Shown here one piece after another: positions 24,341 to 35,900 of a DNA stretch of 64,000 nucleotides. The stretch spans positions 62,001 through 126,000 of the forward strand of contig JALNQF010000003.1 of NCBI GenBank assembly GCA_028456385.1. Direction: 5' to 3'. The notes beneath the pieces are model-generated. The model was given only the letters and a program-made list of their open reading frames with translations, was not told the DNA's origin and made no database searches. The stretch's first letter is position 1. Each line of letters starts with the position of its first letter. The translations under genes were made by a program, and so were the position numbers. The DNA comes from Ophiosphaerella korrae (taxonomy: Eukaryota > Ascomycota > Dothideomycetes > Pleosporales > Phaeosphaeriaceae).

Positions 24341-25346
24341 ATGGGGGGAGAAAGCGGTGCCTTGAACATGCCTAGCCAGAAAGAAATACAGCAGCATACT
24401 ATTGGTGAAGTCGCCAAGAAGCTCGCGGGGCCGGTGGATGAGAATGTCGCGGGCGTGAAGGGTGATGTGGTGGCTAAGAGATGGAACACAGAGAAACTGG
24501 GTCTGCGTGTCGGCGTCGATGCGCTTGCTGCTGCGTCTGCGGCCGCCCTCGTCGCGCCGCTTATCACAATGATCGATAAGAGCATTATTGAGAATGCTAG
24601 CGGGCGCAATACGCTGGCCGCAAGTTTCAAGGGCAGCGCGCGGTCTCTATTCTTGCGCCCGCACATCTTCCTGACCTCCAAGCCATTCGCGTTGATCTTC
24701 GTGCGTCTCAATGCCCCTCCCCCTCCCCCCCCCAGTATCCACCCATTACATGCCTGCAGTCTAACGTCAACAGTCCCTCTACTTCGGCACCTACCTCACC
24801 GCCAACACCATCGACACCATCGCATCAACCACGCACTCCACCCCCCTGCCCTCCACCACCGCCGGCACCCCAAAATTCGCCGCAACAAGCACCACCAACC
24901 TCGCACTCTGTCTCTACAAAGATACCCACTTCACCCGCCTCTTTGGCACTGCCCCGCGCCCCGTCCCCCCGCAAACCCTCGCCCTCTTCACCCTCCGCGA
25001 CACCCTCACCATCTTCGCCTCCTTCAACGCGCCTCCACTTCTAGCTCCGCACTTTGACGCCGCACTCCCTAACTCCATTACGCAGTTCGTCTCCGGGGTT
25101 AGTGTGGCGCAGTTTTTGGCGCCCGCGGCGGTGCAGGTGGTTAGTACGCCGGTGCATTTACTTGGGCTGGACTTGTTTAATCGGCCGGGCGTAAGGTGGG
25201 GGGAGAGGGTGCGGCGGGTGGCGAGGGATTGGGGGGTTAGTGCTGTGGCGAGGATGGGGAGGATTGTGCCGGCGTTTGGGGTTGGGGGGGTGGTCAATGG
25301 GGGGGTTAGGAGGGGGGGGATGGGTTGGGTTGAGAGGGTGGAGTAG
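24341..25346 (+). CDS. Carrier-like orphan membrane protein
   Basis: This is a conserved-looking fungal protein of 310 residues that I cannot name. The start MGGESGALNMPSQKEIQQ is chosen over an upstream ATG with a less protein-like leader. Exons 24341-24700 and 24774-25346 flank a 73-nt intron, after which the frame reads FALIFSLYFGTYLTANTIDT. Hydrophobic stretches (AAASAAALVAPLI, FALIFSLYFGTYLT, VSVAQFLAPAAVQVV) and repeated Pro-x-x-x-x-Asp-like turns (PLITMIDKSI, PVHLLGLDLF) recall a diverged mitochondrial carrier. That placement is inference. The first exon ends with a basic LFLRPHIFLTSKPF segment. Strand composition shifts strongly to G near the 3' end. Confidence 0.75.
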
Positions 25347-26031
25347 GGGGGTTTTGAGTTTGGAGTGGGGAAGTGATGGTGTGTGAGTGTGCCTTGTTTG
25401 ATTGTGTTTTTGGGGGGGTGAGGGATATGGGAAGAGAATGGGGTCCGGTTTTTCTTTTGGAAAGAGGGAAGACATGTACAGGGAAGAGCATGTGTTTCTT
25501 TTTCGAACTATCTGAGAGTCAGAGGGAGTTTTAGAAAGGGTATTGCATTTCTGTTGTTGGTGGTATAAGGAGCGTAACGGAAAGACTCCTTCGTGGTGTT
25601 ACAGTTTAAAGTTGGTTTGTTTTGTGGCTTATCTAACAGGCTTTTATCGCCTCGACGCCTCGAAGTCGGAGCACTGCGGTGAAATAGTAGAATGAAAGGC
25701 ATGTGGTATGTGGTCCGAGACAATTACCTATACAGTACCTTCGCATGGTGGAGCGCATCCCTGTTAAAGTTTGACGAATTATGGCTCTAGATCACATCGG
25801 CTGTTATGCTCTGATTCGCCAAACTTTGATAGGGATGCGCTCCACCATGCGAAGGCACTGTGCAACGCCGCCAGGCTAGACCCAATTTGGACAAGCGCAT
25901 AGGGGGCTGTTTCTAGGCATCCCATTCGCACCCTGGCGGTGATCATCAGTCTCAACATCATTCACAATAACAATGACGTTCTTGCATACGTTGGGTGCTA
26001 TTATTATACCTATATACTTTGAAAGTCGGTA
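25347..26031. other. Intergenic with a foldback sequence
   Basis: Apart from the inverted repeat at 25733-25860 there is no supported feature. The last part is the promoter of the LCCL gene. Confidence 0.5.
25733..25860. repeat. 128-bp foldback (48-bp inverted arms)
   Basis: Arms at 25733-25780 and 25813-25860 are reverse complements over 48 bases with five transition mismatches, separated by 32 bases. Both arms contain TTCGCATGGTGGAGCGCATC. A transcript would form a long hairpin. It could be a foldback-type miniature transposon or a structured leader of the gene at 26032. Confidence 0.75.
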
Positions 26032-27873
26032 ATGCGGGGTTCGACATCGGCCCAGAATGGCCGAAATAGTAACGACATCGATATGGACACGCTAGACAGG
26101 ACCACTTATGCGGACGAAGAAGAACAACTACTCGGAAGAGACGGAAGAGACGGAATTGAAATTGAAGGCACTGTGTTACCGACACATATTCAGAAACCTC
26201 GACGAATCGGATTTTGGAGTCGTCTTCATGGACCGGAGCCGCCCAAAGTTCATGCTATTCGTGGAATCTTTCCGAACCTTCAAAGTAGCCCTTTGAGACT
26301 CCTGGCATCCTGTGGTATCAACAGAAGGATACTATTCCCCGCTATTTTGTTCGCTTGGTTTGTCATTTTCTCATTCTTCCTGACGGCCCAACTTCCAATC
26401 AAGGACGCCGAAGGCAAGCACGTGGTAAACCTCGACTGCACCGACACTCTTTGGAAACGAAACAACGAATGCGGAATCGATGGCGTAAACTGCCGGCCCT
26501 TTAGCAATCGCTCTTTTGCATTTCGGTGTCCTGCTAAATGCGCGGATGTGCGTGTCCTCAATCCACGCCACGTCGGCCCGCTGGACGTCAACTATCGCCC
26601 TCTGGTGATCGGATCTGGGACGTATAGAGGTGATAGCTTCATCTGTGGCTCTGCAATACATGCCGGCGTTATCAATGACGCGAACGGAGGCTGTGGCCAG
26701 ATCAATCTCGTCGGCGAACAAGCCAGCTTTGGAAGCACCAAGCAAAACGGAATTGAATCTATTCCATTCGACTCCAACTTCCCTTTATCGTTCTCTCTAG
26801 CATCTGACGCCAGCCTTCAATGCCGCCCCGATCCACGATCCTCACTACTCCTTGTATCTCTAACAGTTACCGCCGCCTTCTCCATCTTTTCTGCGTCTCC
26901 AAAAATCTTCTTCCCAATCTTCGTCCTCATCTTCGCACACGTAAGCTTCGTCTCCGACCCACCCCAAGCCTCCCACCGCTCCATCACCGTCCTACCCGAC
27001 CACATCTCCATGTTCGCCAAACGCCTGCTCCCTGCCTTCTTCGTTGCCCTAGCCCTCTACCACACAGCCGTCAGACGCACCCTCGCCGGCCTCACTGCCC
27101 AGTTCGAAAAGACCGCCCTCTGGCTCGCCGGCTTCTGGATCGGCGCCCTCTCAAATTACACCTTCGACTGGATCCCCATTTCGCGACTGACCGCACACGA
27201 TCTCGCTCAACAGCCTGGCGCCAAACTCGCGCTCGCCATCATAATCGTGCTCCTCGTCCTCGTGGTGCTGGGCCAGGCGTACAGCTTCTGGCGCGAGGGC
27301 CGCCTGCCGCGCTACCTGGCTCTCTACGCGTTGTTCGTTGCGGCCATCCTCGTATGTCTCGCGATCCCGGGCGTCAATCTGCGCATCCACCACTACATTC
27401 TTGCCATGCTGCTATTGCCCGGCACGAGTCTACAGACGCGGGCGTCGCTGCTGTATCAGGGGGTTTTGCTGGGGCTATTTGTGAATGGGGTTGCGCGGTG
27501 GGATTTTGATTCTGTGCTGCAGACGGATGAGGCGCTGAGGGCGGACGCGGTGTTGGGGTCAATGGTGCCGAAGGCGTTGGCACCGAGTGTTGAGACTGGT
27601 ACGGCGGGTGTTGTTGTCGCGCTTAAGTGGGCTGTGCCGGCGGGGCTTATGGATGGGGTTAGTGTGTTGGTTAATGATGTTGAGCGTGGGAGGGTGTTCT
27701 TTGAGGGTGAGGGGGATTGGAAAGAGAAGGGGTTTGAATGGACGCGGTTGGCTGGGGTGCATGGGAATGAGTATTTTCGGTGGGCGTATTTGAGAGAGGG
27801 ACGGACGCTGGACTATTCGAAGGCTGGGGTCTTGTCTAGCAGTGGTGATTGGATGTCGGAGGATGCAGAATGA
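26032..27873 (+). CDS. LCCL-domain multi-pass membrane protein
   Basis: This 613-residue intronless protein has an acidic cytosolic start, a first membrane helix near residue 100 (ILFPAILFAWFVIFSFFLTA), a lumenal LCCL domain at about residues 134-265 and several C-terminal membrane helices to about residue 480 (AIIIVLLVLVVLG, LYALFVAAILVCLAIPG). The LCCL signature is clear: Cys-rich CGIDGVNCRPF, FRCPAKCADVRVL, and YRGDSFICGSAIHAGVINDA. LCCL domains are lipid- or glycan-associated modules of secreted and membrane proteins; the fungal members are uncharacterised. The last 130 residues form a soluble tail with aromatic patches. Confidence 0.9.
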   Translation: MRGSTSAQNGRNSNDIDMDTLDRTTYADEEEQLLGRDGRDGIEIEGTVLPTHIQKPRRIGFWSRLHGPEPPKVHAIRGIFPNLQSSPLRLLASCGINRRILFPAILFAWFVIFSFFLTAQLPIKDAEGKHVVNLDCTDTLWKRNNECGIDGVNCRPFSNRSFAFRCPAKCADVRVLNPRHVGPLDVNYRPLVIGSGTYRGDSFICGSAIHAGVINDANGGCGQINLVGEQASFGSTKQNGIESIPFDSNFPLSFSLASDASLQCRPDPRSSLLLVSLTVTAAFSIFSASPKIFFPIFVLIFAHVSFVSDPPQASHRSITVLPDHISMFAKRLLPAFFVALALYHTAVRRTLAGLTAQFEKTALWLAGFWIGALSNYTFDWIPISRLTAHDLAQQPGAKLALAIIIVLLVLVVLGQAYSFWREGRLPRYLALYALFVAAILVCLAIPGVNLRIHHYILAMLLLPGTSLQTRASLLYQGVLLGLFVNGVARWDFDSVLQTDEALRADAVLGSMVPKALAPSVETGTAGVVVALKWAVPAGLMDGVSVLVNDVERGRVFFEGEGDWKEKGFEWTRLAGVHGNEYFRWAYLREGRTLDYSKAGVLSSSGDWMSEDAE

Positions 27874-28417
27874 GATCTGGCGACCACCTACCATGCAGTT
27901 TATTCGATGGTGTTGATGAAAAATTTACAATATAGAGTTTGTAGGGTACGTGTATCTTCATCAAACAAATTCTACAACCATAGTTAATTAGAGCTGTTTC
28001 ATAAGCCTCGAAACAAGCGTGGCATTATCCAATCATGCCGCTATCACTCTCGCTTAATGGTGACCACCGCCAGAGTCTCATCCTTCTACTATAACCTTGG
28101 CAAAGGTGGCTGCACATCGTATTTAGCACATTTCGACCAATCGCCTCGCTTTCATCTTAGTTCCAACGGCTTACCTAGTTTTGTCGCCAGCTTTCCCATG
28201 CTTGAGAGAGGCAGATCGTGAAGGCGCAGGTGAGACAGACAGAAGGCCTAATGTACCGCAAGGCTGTGTACACAGGATCAAGACACCGTGAAAAGGACAA
28301 AGTACTTCTTCCCCCCCCCCCCCCTCCATTTCATCCAAACCAAACCATTGCAAGATAAACCGCCGCCACTTGACTCGCCCCCGTCCAAGCCACACGCCCT
28401 CTCTCCCAACCCCCAAC
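27874..28417. other. Intergenic
   Basis: This holds the 3' flank of the LCCL gene and the promoter of the next gene. A poly-C tract lies near 28312-28324. No other feature was seen. Confidence 0.5.
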
Positions 28418-29082
28418 ATGCCCATCCTCGCACAAATCGCATCACCCACCGACGCCCGCTGGCAGGGCCCCCAGCGCCACCACCACATCATCTTCCTGGC
28501 CAAAAACATCCTCCTCATCCTCCTCTTCACCCCCGTGATAATCGCCGAATTCGCCCTCTTCAAATCCTTCTGGGAAAGCAACAACAAAGGCTACGTCCAC
28601 ACCGACTGGCAATGGGCGCCGTACGTTTTCTCCTCGTCTCCCCCCCCCCCAACTTCCCCCGCCGTGGCTAATGTGCGCTGCATAGGTACCACTTCTGGCT
28701 GCGCATCGGCATCGCTTACATCCCCGATGTCCTGCTCACGATCGTAACGCTGGTCCTCATCGTCAACCCGCTGCACCATTCAACGTACTCGTTCCACCCT
28801 GTGTTTGCGCTGTCGAGTTCGCTGGTTATGATGGCGTTGTATGTGTATGTGTGTTGTATGGATCCGCTGATTGCCATGTCGAATGAAGTCTCGTTTTACA
28901 ACTCGCAGGTCTGGGAGGAGATTGTTCTTGTGGAGACGGGGTTTCAGGGTGTGTTGTGTATCTTTTGGATTGTGATGGTTGTGTTTAGTTGTGTTGCTGT
29001 GCACAGGTGGAGGGCTGTGAGGAAGAGTTCGGGTGTTGATGTGAAGATGGGGAGGGCGAGGGGTGAGGTGGGTGGAGTTTGA
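28418..29082 (+). CDS. Four-helix membrane protein, unknown function
   Basis: I do not recognise the family. Exons 28418-28620 and 28686-29082 (65-nt intron) give 199 residues. Four hydrophobic segments are visible: IIFLAKNILLILLFTPVII near residue 27, IGIAYIPDVLLTIVTLVLIV near 75, VFALSSSLVMMALYVYVCC near 108 and VLCIFWIVMVVFSCVAV near 158. A charged cytosolic tail with Arg/Lys follows. The splice joins TDWQWAPYHFWLRIG, and the helix pattern continues across it. The start MPILAQIASPTDARW is preferred to an in-frame ATG 16 codons upstream. Confidence 0.75.
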
Positions 29083-29331
29083 TGGGGGGTGGTGAATTCA
29101 TGTTTTAGCATTTGATGAGTAATATCTAATGTTTAATATTAATCTATGCTAATGCGTTATGTATGACTCTAGCATTCGAAAATATGTGATGGACTCATGT
29201 TCACGATATTTATAAGCTTCCATGATCATCTATGCCTCATCCAGACGCACCCTCACATGAAATGTTTATCAAAAAGTATCCAGGGCATTCAAAATAACTT
29301 CATTGATCGGATAACTTGAAAACAACGTCAT
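29083..29331. other. AT-rich spacer
   Basis: No coding frame is supported. It leads into miniature-element copy A. Confidence 0.4.
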
Positions 29332-29550
29332 ACGTTGTGATGTAGTAGGACCGCACATGATCAGGGAGCATTAATTAGGTCAGCTTTGCGGCTCTGTAGG
29401 GGGCTATGAGTAGGATTAGATGAGGAAGATAGACACCGACACCAACTCGTCATGTAACCGCTCAATACCATATACTCAACTCATCTCACCAGCTGCGGGT
29501 CGGCACCTGCTCCCCCCTTTCAACGTGCGTCCTAGTATACCACAATATCA
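29332..29550 (+). mobile_element. Miniature inverted-repeat element, copy A
   Basis: About 219 bases match copy B at 43822-44034 in the same orientation: both run from a TTGTGATGTAGTAG-like start, through GGTCAGCTTTGCGGCTCTG and GCGGGTCGGCACCTGC, to CACAATATCA at the end. The start and end are short inverted repeats (GATATTGTG / CACAATATC, clearer in copy B). There is no coding frame, so it is a non-autonomous element. It sits at the left edge of the accessory island. Confidence 0.7.
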
Positions 29551-29595
29551 AAACCGTATTCCTGAAGTTTGGATTGATTGCATGAAGATGGACAC

Positions 29596-30849
29596 TTAGG
29601 ATTCAATAGCAACTGAGCCGCTCACAAGCAATTTGTAAGCAAACCACAGGAAACTCTCCTTTGCAGGTCCCCCTGAGGCATACAAAGGGTCATTTTCCAA
29701 CTGCTCAAGAAACCTGCCCTCAATAACATGTCGCTCGTCTGCCGCCGCTCTCCACTGCCAACGTATAGCATGCATCGGAATTTCAGCATCATCTCTCCAC
29801 ATATCTTTAAGTTTTGTCTCCACCTCCTCGAATTGAGACCTTAGTTCCTGGGTCGGAAGCCGTTCAAGAGACGGATGGTGGTTGCCCAAATAATGTAAGG
29901 GCCACTGCCCTACGCGATCGATGACTTGATCGCACATAGAGTGGGGGCAGGTAAACGCTTCGTTTTTTCCGTCAAAATAGTGCCGTTCAATTGCCTCAAC
30001 GCACAGGATCATGAGTCCTTTTTTCCAGCTCCTGTGGCGGGAAGAGTTGTATACAAACTTTTGGCATCTTCCTACTGGTCCTCGAAATATCTTTGGAGGA
30101 GCGAGGATGACTTGAGGAGCCCACGATTCATTGGCCAATTCCCAATGATTTTTGGGGCATTGCTCTTTTCGACTTTGCTTCCACAACTGTCTTTTGTACC
30201 CTATGTTAGGGCTTGCGTTGGCCCTCAGGATTGATGCCGACACGGTCATTTCCTTGGGGCACATGTCAAGTAACGTTTCTAGATACTTTACTTCATGGAT
30301 GCCGTCGTGACGCCCCTCAATGAGAACAATGTGTTTGACAAGTGGACAGACTCGTTTTAACGACTGCCAGAGTTGCTGAATTGCCAGGTCTTTGCTCAGT
30401 ATTGTCGAACTATTGGTGTTTTCAATTTCGAACCCAGTTCGATCATTAAAGGTAGTACCAACAAAGTTGATTGCCACTTGTTGAACATTGGCGAGAAAGT
30501 CAAGGCAGCTGTATATGGTCCCGGCATGACCCCCAAGAAGCAGCCACTCGCCCTGGACACTGTATAAAGTATCCGAATCTGACCAAAAGAGCTTCTTAGC
30601 TTCAACTCGAATATCGCGCGACACCTGCATCAGCTGAAAGAGCGTTGGCTTGCGGCAGCAGCTGTAAATGATGATTTTTAGTTCATCAGGCAATCTATTG
30701 AATTGGTGAAAATCAGCGTGACCTTGATTTTTGGTATCTTCCTTGACGAGCTGTGCGAACGGCGTGCGAATCTCATTCTGGTTAGTTGCGTACTGGTGAA
30801 AGTCCAACTGCCTGGTCCAAGGGCCTCCGGGCACTACGCTGTAGACCAT
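29596..30849 (-). CDS. 2EXR (F-box-like) domain protein
   Basis: This intronless protein of 417 residues starts at 30849 (MVYSVVPGGPWTRQLDFHQY); an upstream ATG is possible but its leader is unlike a protein. Residues 45-85 read FHQFNRLPDELKIIIYSC, followed by LMQVSRDIRVEAKKLFW, the 2EXR pattern seen in many fungal F-box-like proteins. These families are often expanded and variable between strains. The remainder has no recognised domain; Cys/His pairs (FTCPHSMCDQVIDR) occur near residue 315. A role in ubiquitin-linked recognition is inference only. It lies just inside the accessory island. Confidence 0.75.
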   Translation of the reverse strand: MVYSVVPGGPWTRQLDFHQYATNQNEIRTPFAQLVKEDTKNQGHADFHQFNRLPDELKIIIYSCCRKPTLFQLMQVSRDIRVEAKKLFWSDSDTLYSVQGEWLLLGGHAGTIYSCLDFLANVQQVAINFVGTTFNDRTGFEIENTNSSTILSKDLAIQQLWQSLKRVCPLVKHIVLIEGRHDGIHEVKYLETLLDMCPKEMTVSASILRANASPNIGYKRQLWKQSRKEQCPKNHWELANESWAPQVILAPPKIFRGPVGRCQKFVYNSSRHRSWKKGLMILCVEAIERHYFDGKNEAFTCPHSMCDQVIDRVGQWPLHYLGNHHPSLERLPTQELRSQFEEVETKLKDMWRDDAEIPMHAIRWQWRAAADERHVIEGRFLEQLENDPLYASGGPAKESFLWFAYKLLVSGSVAIES

Positions 30850-32906
30850 GTTGATTTGGGGTGCTTTTATAACGTTCTGTAAGGATCTGGTCTCCCGTAA
30901 TGAGGAAAATGCTGAGGAGAGGTTGTGTGGGAAAAGTATGTGAAACGAATTCGTGTAGAGCTTTATACTCCTGTTTTTGCTATCGCGCACGCCCCATCCC
31001 TGCGGCTGGTGACTCCAAGGTATTCACTACAGATCTGCCGTACTGGAGTTTGCAATTCATGTGCTGAGTCAGTCTCCATTATGACCGTTCAATGAGTACG
31101 CTGGGGTTGTCCGAGCTTTGTGTATCCTCAAGCGAAGATCGAGTAGCGTCACTCTTTCTCTCAGAGCCATGCACACGCACTGAATGATATACGAGAAACT
31201 GTTTGATCTACAAGACTCAGGATACTGTTGCTTTGGTTATACTCGTTTAGAGACGAAGTCATCTGCCTTGACGATACTTGGGCGGCTGGTCATCGAGTCA
31301 CCTACCACCCCGATGTCGGAATCAATGACTAGGGTTCTCTTCTCTCTACTCCGCTGCGCCTGACATCACAAGGATGTGCTGAGGGTATTACTATAACTCA
31401 AGCAGGCCTGGGTCTGGAGGAGAGTCTTTACCGTATCATCGTCGATTATTGTGAATGTAGCAAGACATAATTATAACCCTGCTATTCTCGTGCGACACAC
31501 GTGCGCATTGAATGTACAGTCCATAGGCACCAGAAAGTACAGAGACCTTGGCGAGTTCTTTGTTTTCGGAACTTACCAGCGAGCCAGTCGTGCGTCGGAT
31601 GATTTCTTATAACAGCCTCAATTGGTGAGTTTGTCGATGTGGATAATGGCGTTACGGAAATGGAGATAGTAGGCGATGTAAGTGGTGCAGTTTACTAGCC
31701 AGTCATCAAAGTTAACAATTCTGATCCCCTACGCTCGCTTCATCTAGCGACTTTGCCTGGCGCTGTGTGTATATAAAAGCGGATTAGAGACGCTTTCTGT
31801 CACGTGTCCTCAGGGGCGAGAAAGGCGTTAAGGTAATATTAAGCTATCTAAAGCGAGGGTGAGGTCTATACCAAATTAAATTTAGGAGCTGGTTCGAATT
31901 AATTATAGGTCTTAGATTAGGCTTAGTATTCTAAATTTTTGGAATATACTTCTAGTGGTACTCCGGTAATCGTACTAATGTTGTATTGGCTACGCAAGGC
32001 TATCCTATTGGATTTTTTTTTTCTTATTCCAACACCTTCAATATTGTCGGATTTTCTTATTTCGGCTTCGCCTCTATCTACCAAAATCGACGTCGTTTCT
32101 GCTGGTTCGCTTATTTTCTTGGGCCACACAGCGCCTAGGAAAGGCATGACCTGAGCAAGTCAATTGGTAGCTGAGTATTGTGCCGGATTTGTCTGAAGCT
32201 GTTGAGACCCTGTCTGAGACAGCACGCTCATTGGCCAAAGGATGTCTTGGATCAGCGGACCTCGCAAAAGGTGTGGCAGGTTTCTCGTTCAGTTCACCTT
32301 TCAGCTCCCCCTTGATGGGGTTCAGATGCTCAGATCTCTAGGAGTCTGAGTTCTTCTAAGCTAGCAAAACGCAAAAGGTACGCAAGCCCCGCTGCGGTCG
32401 TCGTTGGTGCTGGTTCTGACTTGGCGTTGAATGAATGTTGCTCACGTTTCGGTCGGTCCTCGTCTCGGACGAGGCAAGGGCGGCAATCCCACGCCCGTCA
32501 GCTGCACAGTCCTTTTTATTTCACCGGCATTGACGACATACGGCACAGGCGTAGTGAGCGTGCGAACTGTCGCTTCCTTGGGATTCTTCCCATTGCCACA
32601 AGGCTAGCAGAGCCTCGCAGCGCTCGCAAGCTTCGTATAAAGATTGAGCGTGCCCGCTTAAAGGGCTCGCATCCTGCTACGACCTCAGCCTTGTCACCAC
32701 AACGACAGCATTTCGCAGGCGTTGCCAACGTATTCTCATACTACGAATCCACTCAAAGTTACTAAGCCCGCCAAGTGAGTTCAAGTCCGATAAGCAAGGC
32801 ACCTCTCGCGGCGTTTCGCGGAACATCTTAACCATTCACTGATGTCAATGTGGGTGTTCCTCAGCCAACCGATTTTGTTCGCCCTAATTTCCCAGTATCT
32901 ATCTCC
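30850..32906. other. AT-rich spacer, mutated repeat-like DNA
   Basis: No gene is supported. The stretch 31780-32160 is strongly AT-rich with TA-rich words and broken frames on both strands, as in repeats hit by C-to-T mutation. The right end is the promoter of the kinase/NB-ARC gene. Confidence 0.4.
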
Positions 32907-35900
32907 ATGAAAAAACCCCAATGCGATTTCAAACAGAAACTCAAAGATCAGATGCAACGAATGGGTGAATGTAACGGCATGGACACAAAGGGAGCTTTCA
33001 TATCGGAAGCTTATCTCAAGGAATTGTTTACAGCTCGCAACCTGAAGCAGCAGCTTCGAACTGTTTTTGTAGGACGAAGCCAAGAGACTCTGGAGAATCT
33101 CAGCAAAAAAATCCTACAGCGCAACAGCAAGAAGCTTTACGCAACTTTAGTGCTAATCAGTCGTCCTAAGCTCCTCCTCGAGATAGACAACTTTGACAGC
33201 GACCTGGATGACACGGTGTTTAGTGCAGAAAGCCTAAGTACGTGCAACCAACTAGACGACGCTGCCGTACCGGACGCTACCGGTTACTCTCACCCAATTG
33301 CCTCGCTACCGATTCCAAAGAGCGTTGCAGTCGATCTATATAAGAAGCAGTGGATGATCCCTCCGCGTCTCTGCGCCACACCTCACTACATGTTCCCAAT
33401 CGAACATTTCGTTTTCCCATTCGAGAATGCACCGCGAAAAGTGTCGAATGGAAGCTATGGTGTAATCTATGAGGTGGATATTGCCGAAGAACATTTGGAC
33501 TGGCCACAGCAATACAGTCGGGTATGTAGACATGATTTTGATCTGTTGAAGCAACGCTGACTTTGATGTGACCCTTCTTTTAGAAAGGCGGTATAGTATA
33601 CAAAAAAATAAGTAAAGCAGAGGATTTCCCTACACGAGAAGGGTGGACCGTGCTGTTGAACGAGGTTACAATGTTGAGAGCACGGCAACATTCAAACATT
33701 ATGCCATTGCTAGCGAGCTTTGGAGCGGGTCATGAAAAAAGGCATGGCGCCGATGAGTTTCTGTATATGATCTCTCCACGTGCAGAAATTGATATGAAAG
33801 AGTGGATGAAGCACCACCAAGAGTGTCGAACTGAAACCATACAAGAAGAAGAAATTCATAAAGCCATGGAAGGCTTAGCTTCAGCTCTTGCGTACATACA
33901 CAGCGAGACCGCGGGGAAAGTAGGATGTCATCTCGACCTGAAGCCGGGCAACATTCTTCGGTTCGTCGACAAAAAAGGAAGTAAGCAGGACGTGGTTTGG
34001 AAAATATGCGACTTTGGATCCTCCAACCTAAAGCGGTTCGATGACTCAGGTACACGGCTCCGCTCCACGACTTGGGAGTACGCACCACCTGAATACTTCA
34101 GAGATGAGGGTCAAAAACATGGCAGAGCCTTTGATGTATTTTCCCTGGGTTGCATCTTCCTCGAATTAACGACCGTGCTGCATTATGGATGGCAAAAGAC
34201 TGGCCTCACTGAATTGAGACATCAGAAATATGAAAATGAGATGAGAAAACCCGCGAAGGACAAGAGATCCCCTGGGACTACAAATTCGGATGGCCCCGAT
34301 CTCGCATACTGGCGGCATCTGCCTGTAGTATGCAAGTGGATACTGAATATGCGACAACAGAGCACGAGCAAGACTGTCCTTGAATTACTGAAGCTTATTG
34401 AGGAAATGCTTCTAGGGAGATGTGATAGAGTATTTGCTTGGGAAGTTGAAGTTGATCTCTTTGAACTGCTGAATCCAAACCTGAAACTTCTGACTGCGGG
34501 CGAGAAACGTCAGAAGGTCTTCGATCGACTAGTAGAAGTGGTTCAGGTGTCGAACAAGCCGATCAATGGAATTAGCAATCGACACAATCCCTTGACACGT
34601 GCAAAGAACGCTAAAAGAGGTGAAAAATGGTACGCCATTCTCGAAAAAAAGCATTGGTCTGATGATATTCCTCAAGCAACTTCTGAGATTGAGAAACGAC
34701 CTAGAGTTCTCGATACCTCTTTCTCAACTCTACCCATTCTCGACAATGCGAGTCCACTCTACGGGCGAAATATTTTGGATAGACAGGTATCGCAAGGCTT
34801 TTCCTACGGATGTGCAGTGGCCTTATACGGACTTGGAGGCATCGGGTACGTGAACACGGGGCATGTTTAGTCTTCACTAACGAATCCCAGAAAGTCGTAT
34901 ATGGCGCATCAGTATGCGCTCCGATTCAAGGAGGCATCATTAGAAGAAAGAAAGCACACTTTCTGGATCCAAGCCAATAGTGTGTCAAGTATTGACGAGT
35001 CTTGTCGAAAATTTGCAGCGGAAGTCGGACTCGATCTACCTGACAATGCACATCCGAATAAGCTCCGTGGTGGTATTAAGGCATGGTTGGAAGACGAACA
35101 CAGTGGAAGATGGTTTCTTGTCATTGATGGACTCGAGCATGAAGCTGACGCCGCAATAATTGCTACAATCCGACCAAAATCTAGTAGTGGACAGATCCTA
35201 TACACCACTAGGGAACGCAGAGTGCTCAAAGGCCTGGTCGAGCTCAAATTCGACAAACTCTGTATCGAGGTGAAGCCTCTGGAACTCGAAGCTTCACTAA
35301 AAATTTTCGAACACCATGTCAATAAGACCTTGGCCAGTATCGATGCAACACATACCGGAGAACTGGTTAGCCAATGTTATACGCCGCTGATCGTTAAGTT
35401 GGTAGCAGAGTACATGACGACACAAAACATGAAGAGCGCGGATATACTTGAGAACATTAAATCGCGTACATTCGGCACAATCGACTTGCTGAATCCTGAT
35501 ACTATCCCTAGTCATATGGAGTATCTGTTGAGACCACTCCTGATATATAAAAATTCGCAACGCGTGCCAATTCAGCTCCGTCTTCTCTGCCTTCTCGCTG
35601 CGTTTAACAAAGACGGCGTTGATTTTAGCTTGATCAGAACGAATTTCGATGATAATGAGATTCCGAAACTTCGTGAATGGCTTTCACAACTCGTCAGTTC
35701 ATCTTATCTGAAGAAGACAAAGCGCGACGCTTACTCTATGCATGAATTTATCCAGCTTGGATTGCTTCACTGGATGAAAACTCCTCTGGATGAGCAATTC
35801 GGGATTCCACAGCAGTATGAGCGGGCACTTGCAATGCTGTGGAGAGCATACAACAATAACCGACCCACAAGGGAAGGAACAGAAGCAAGTAAAGTCCAGA

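Noticed and set aside
32850..32906. Extension of the kinase/NB-ARC frame upstream of its first ATG
   Set aside because: The upstream part has no ATG in frame (it would begin with GTG); the first ATG at 32907 was used, though an extra upstream exon cannot be excluded.
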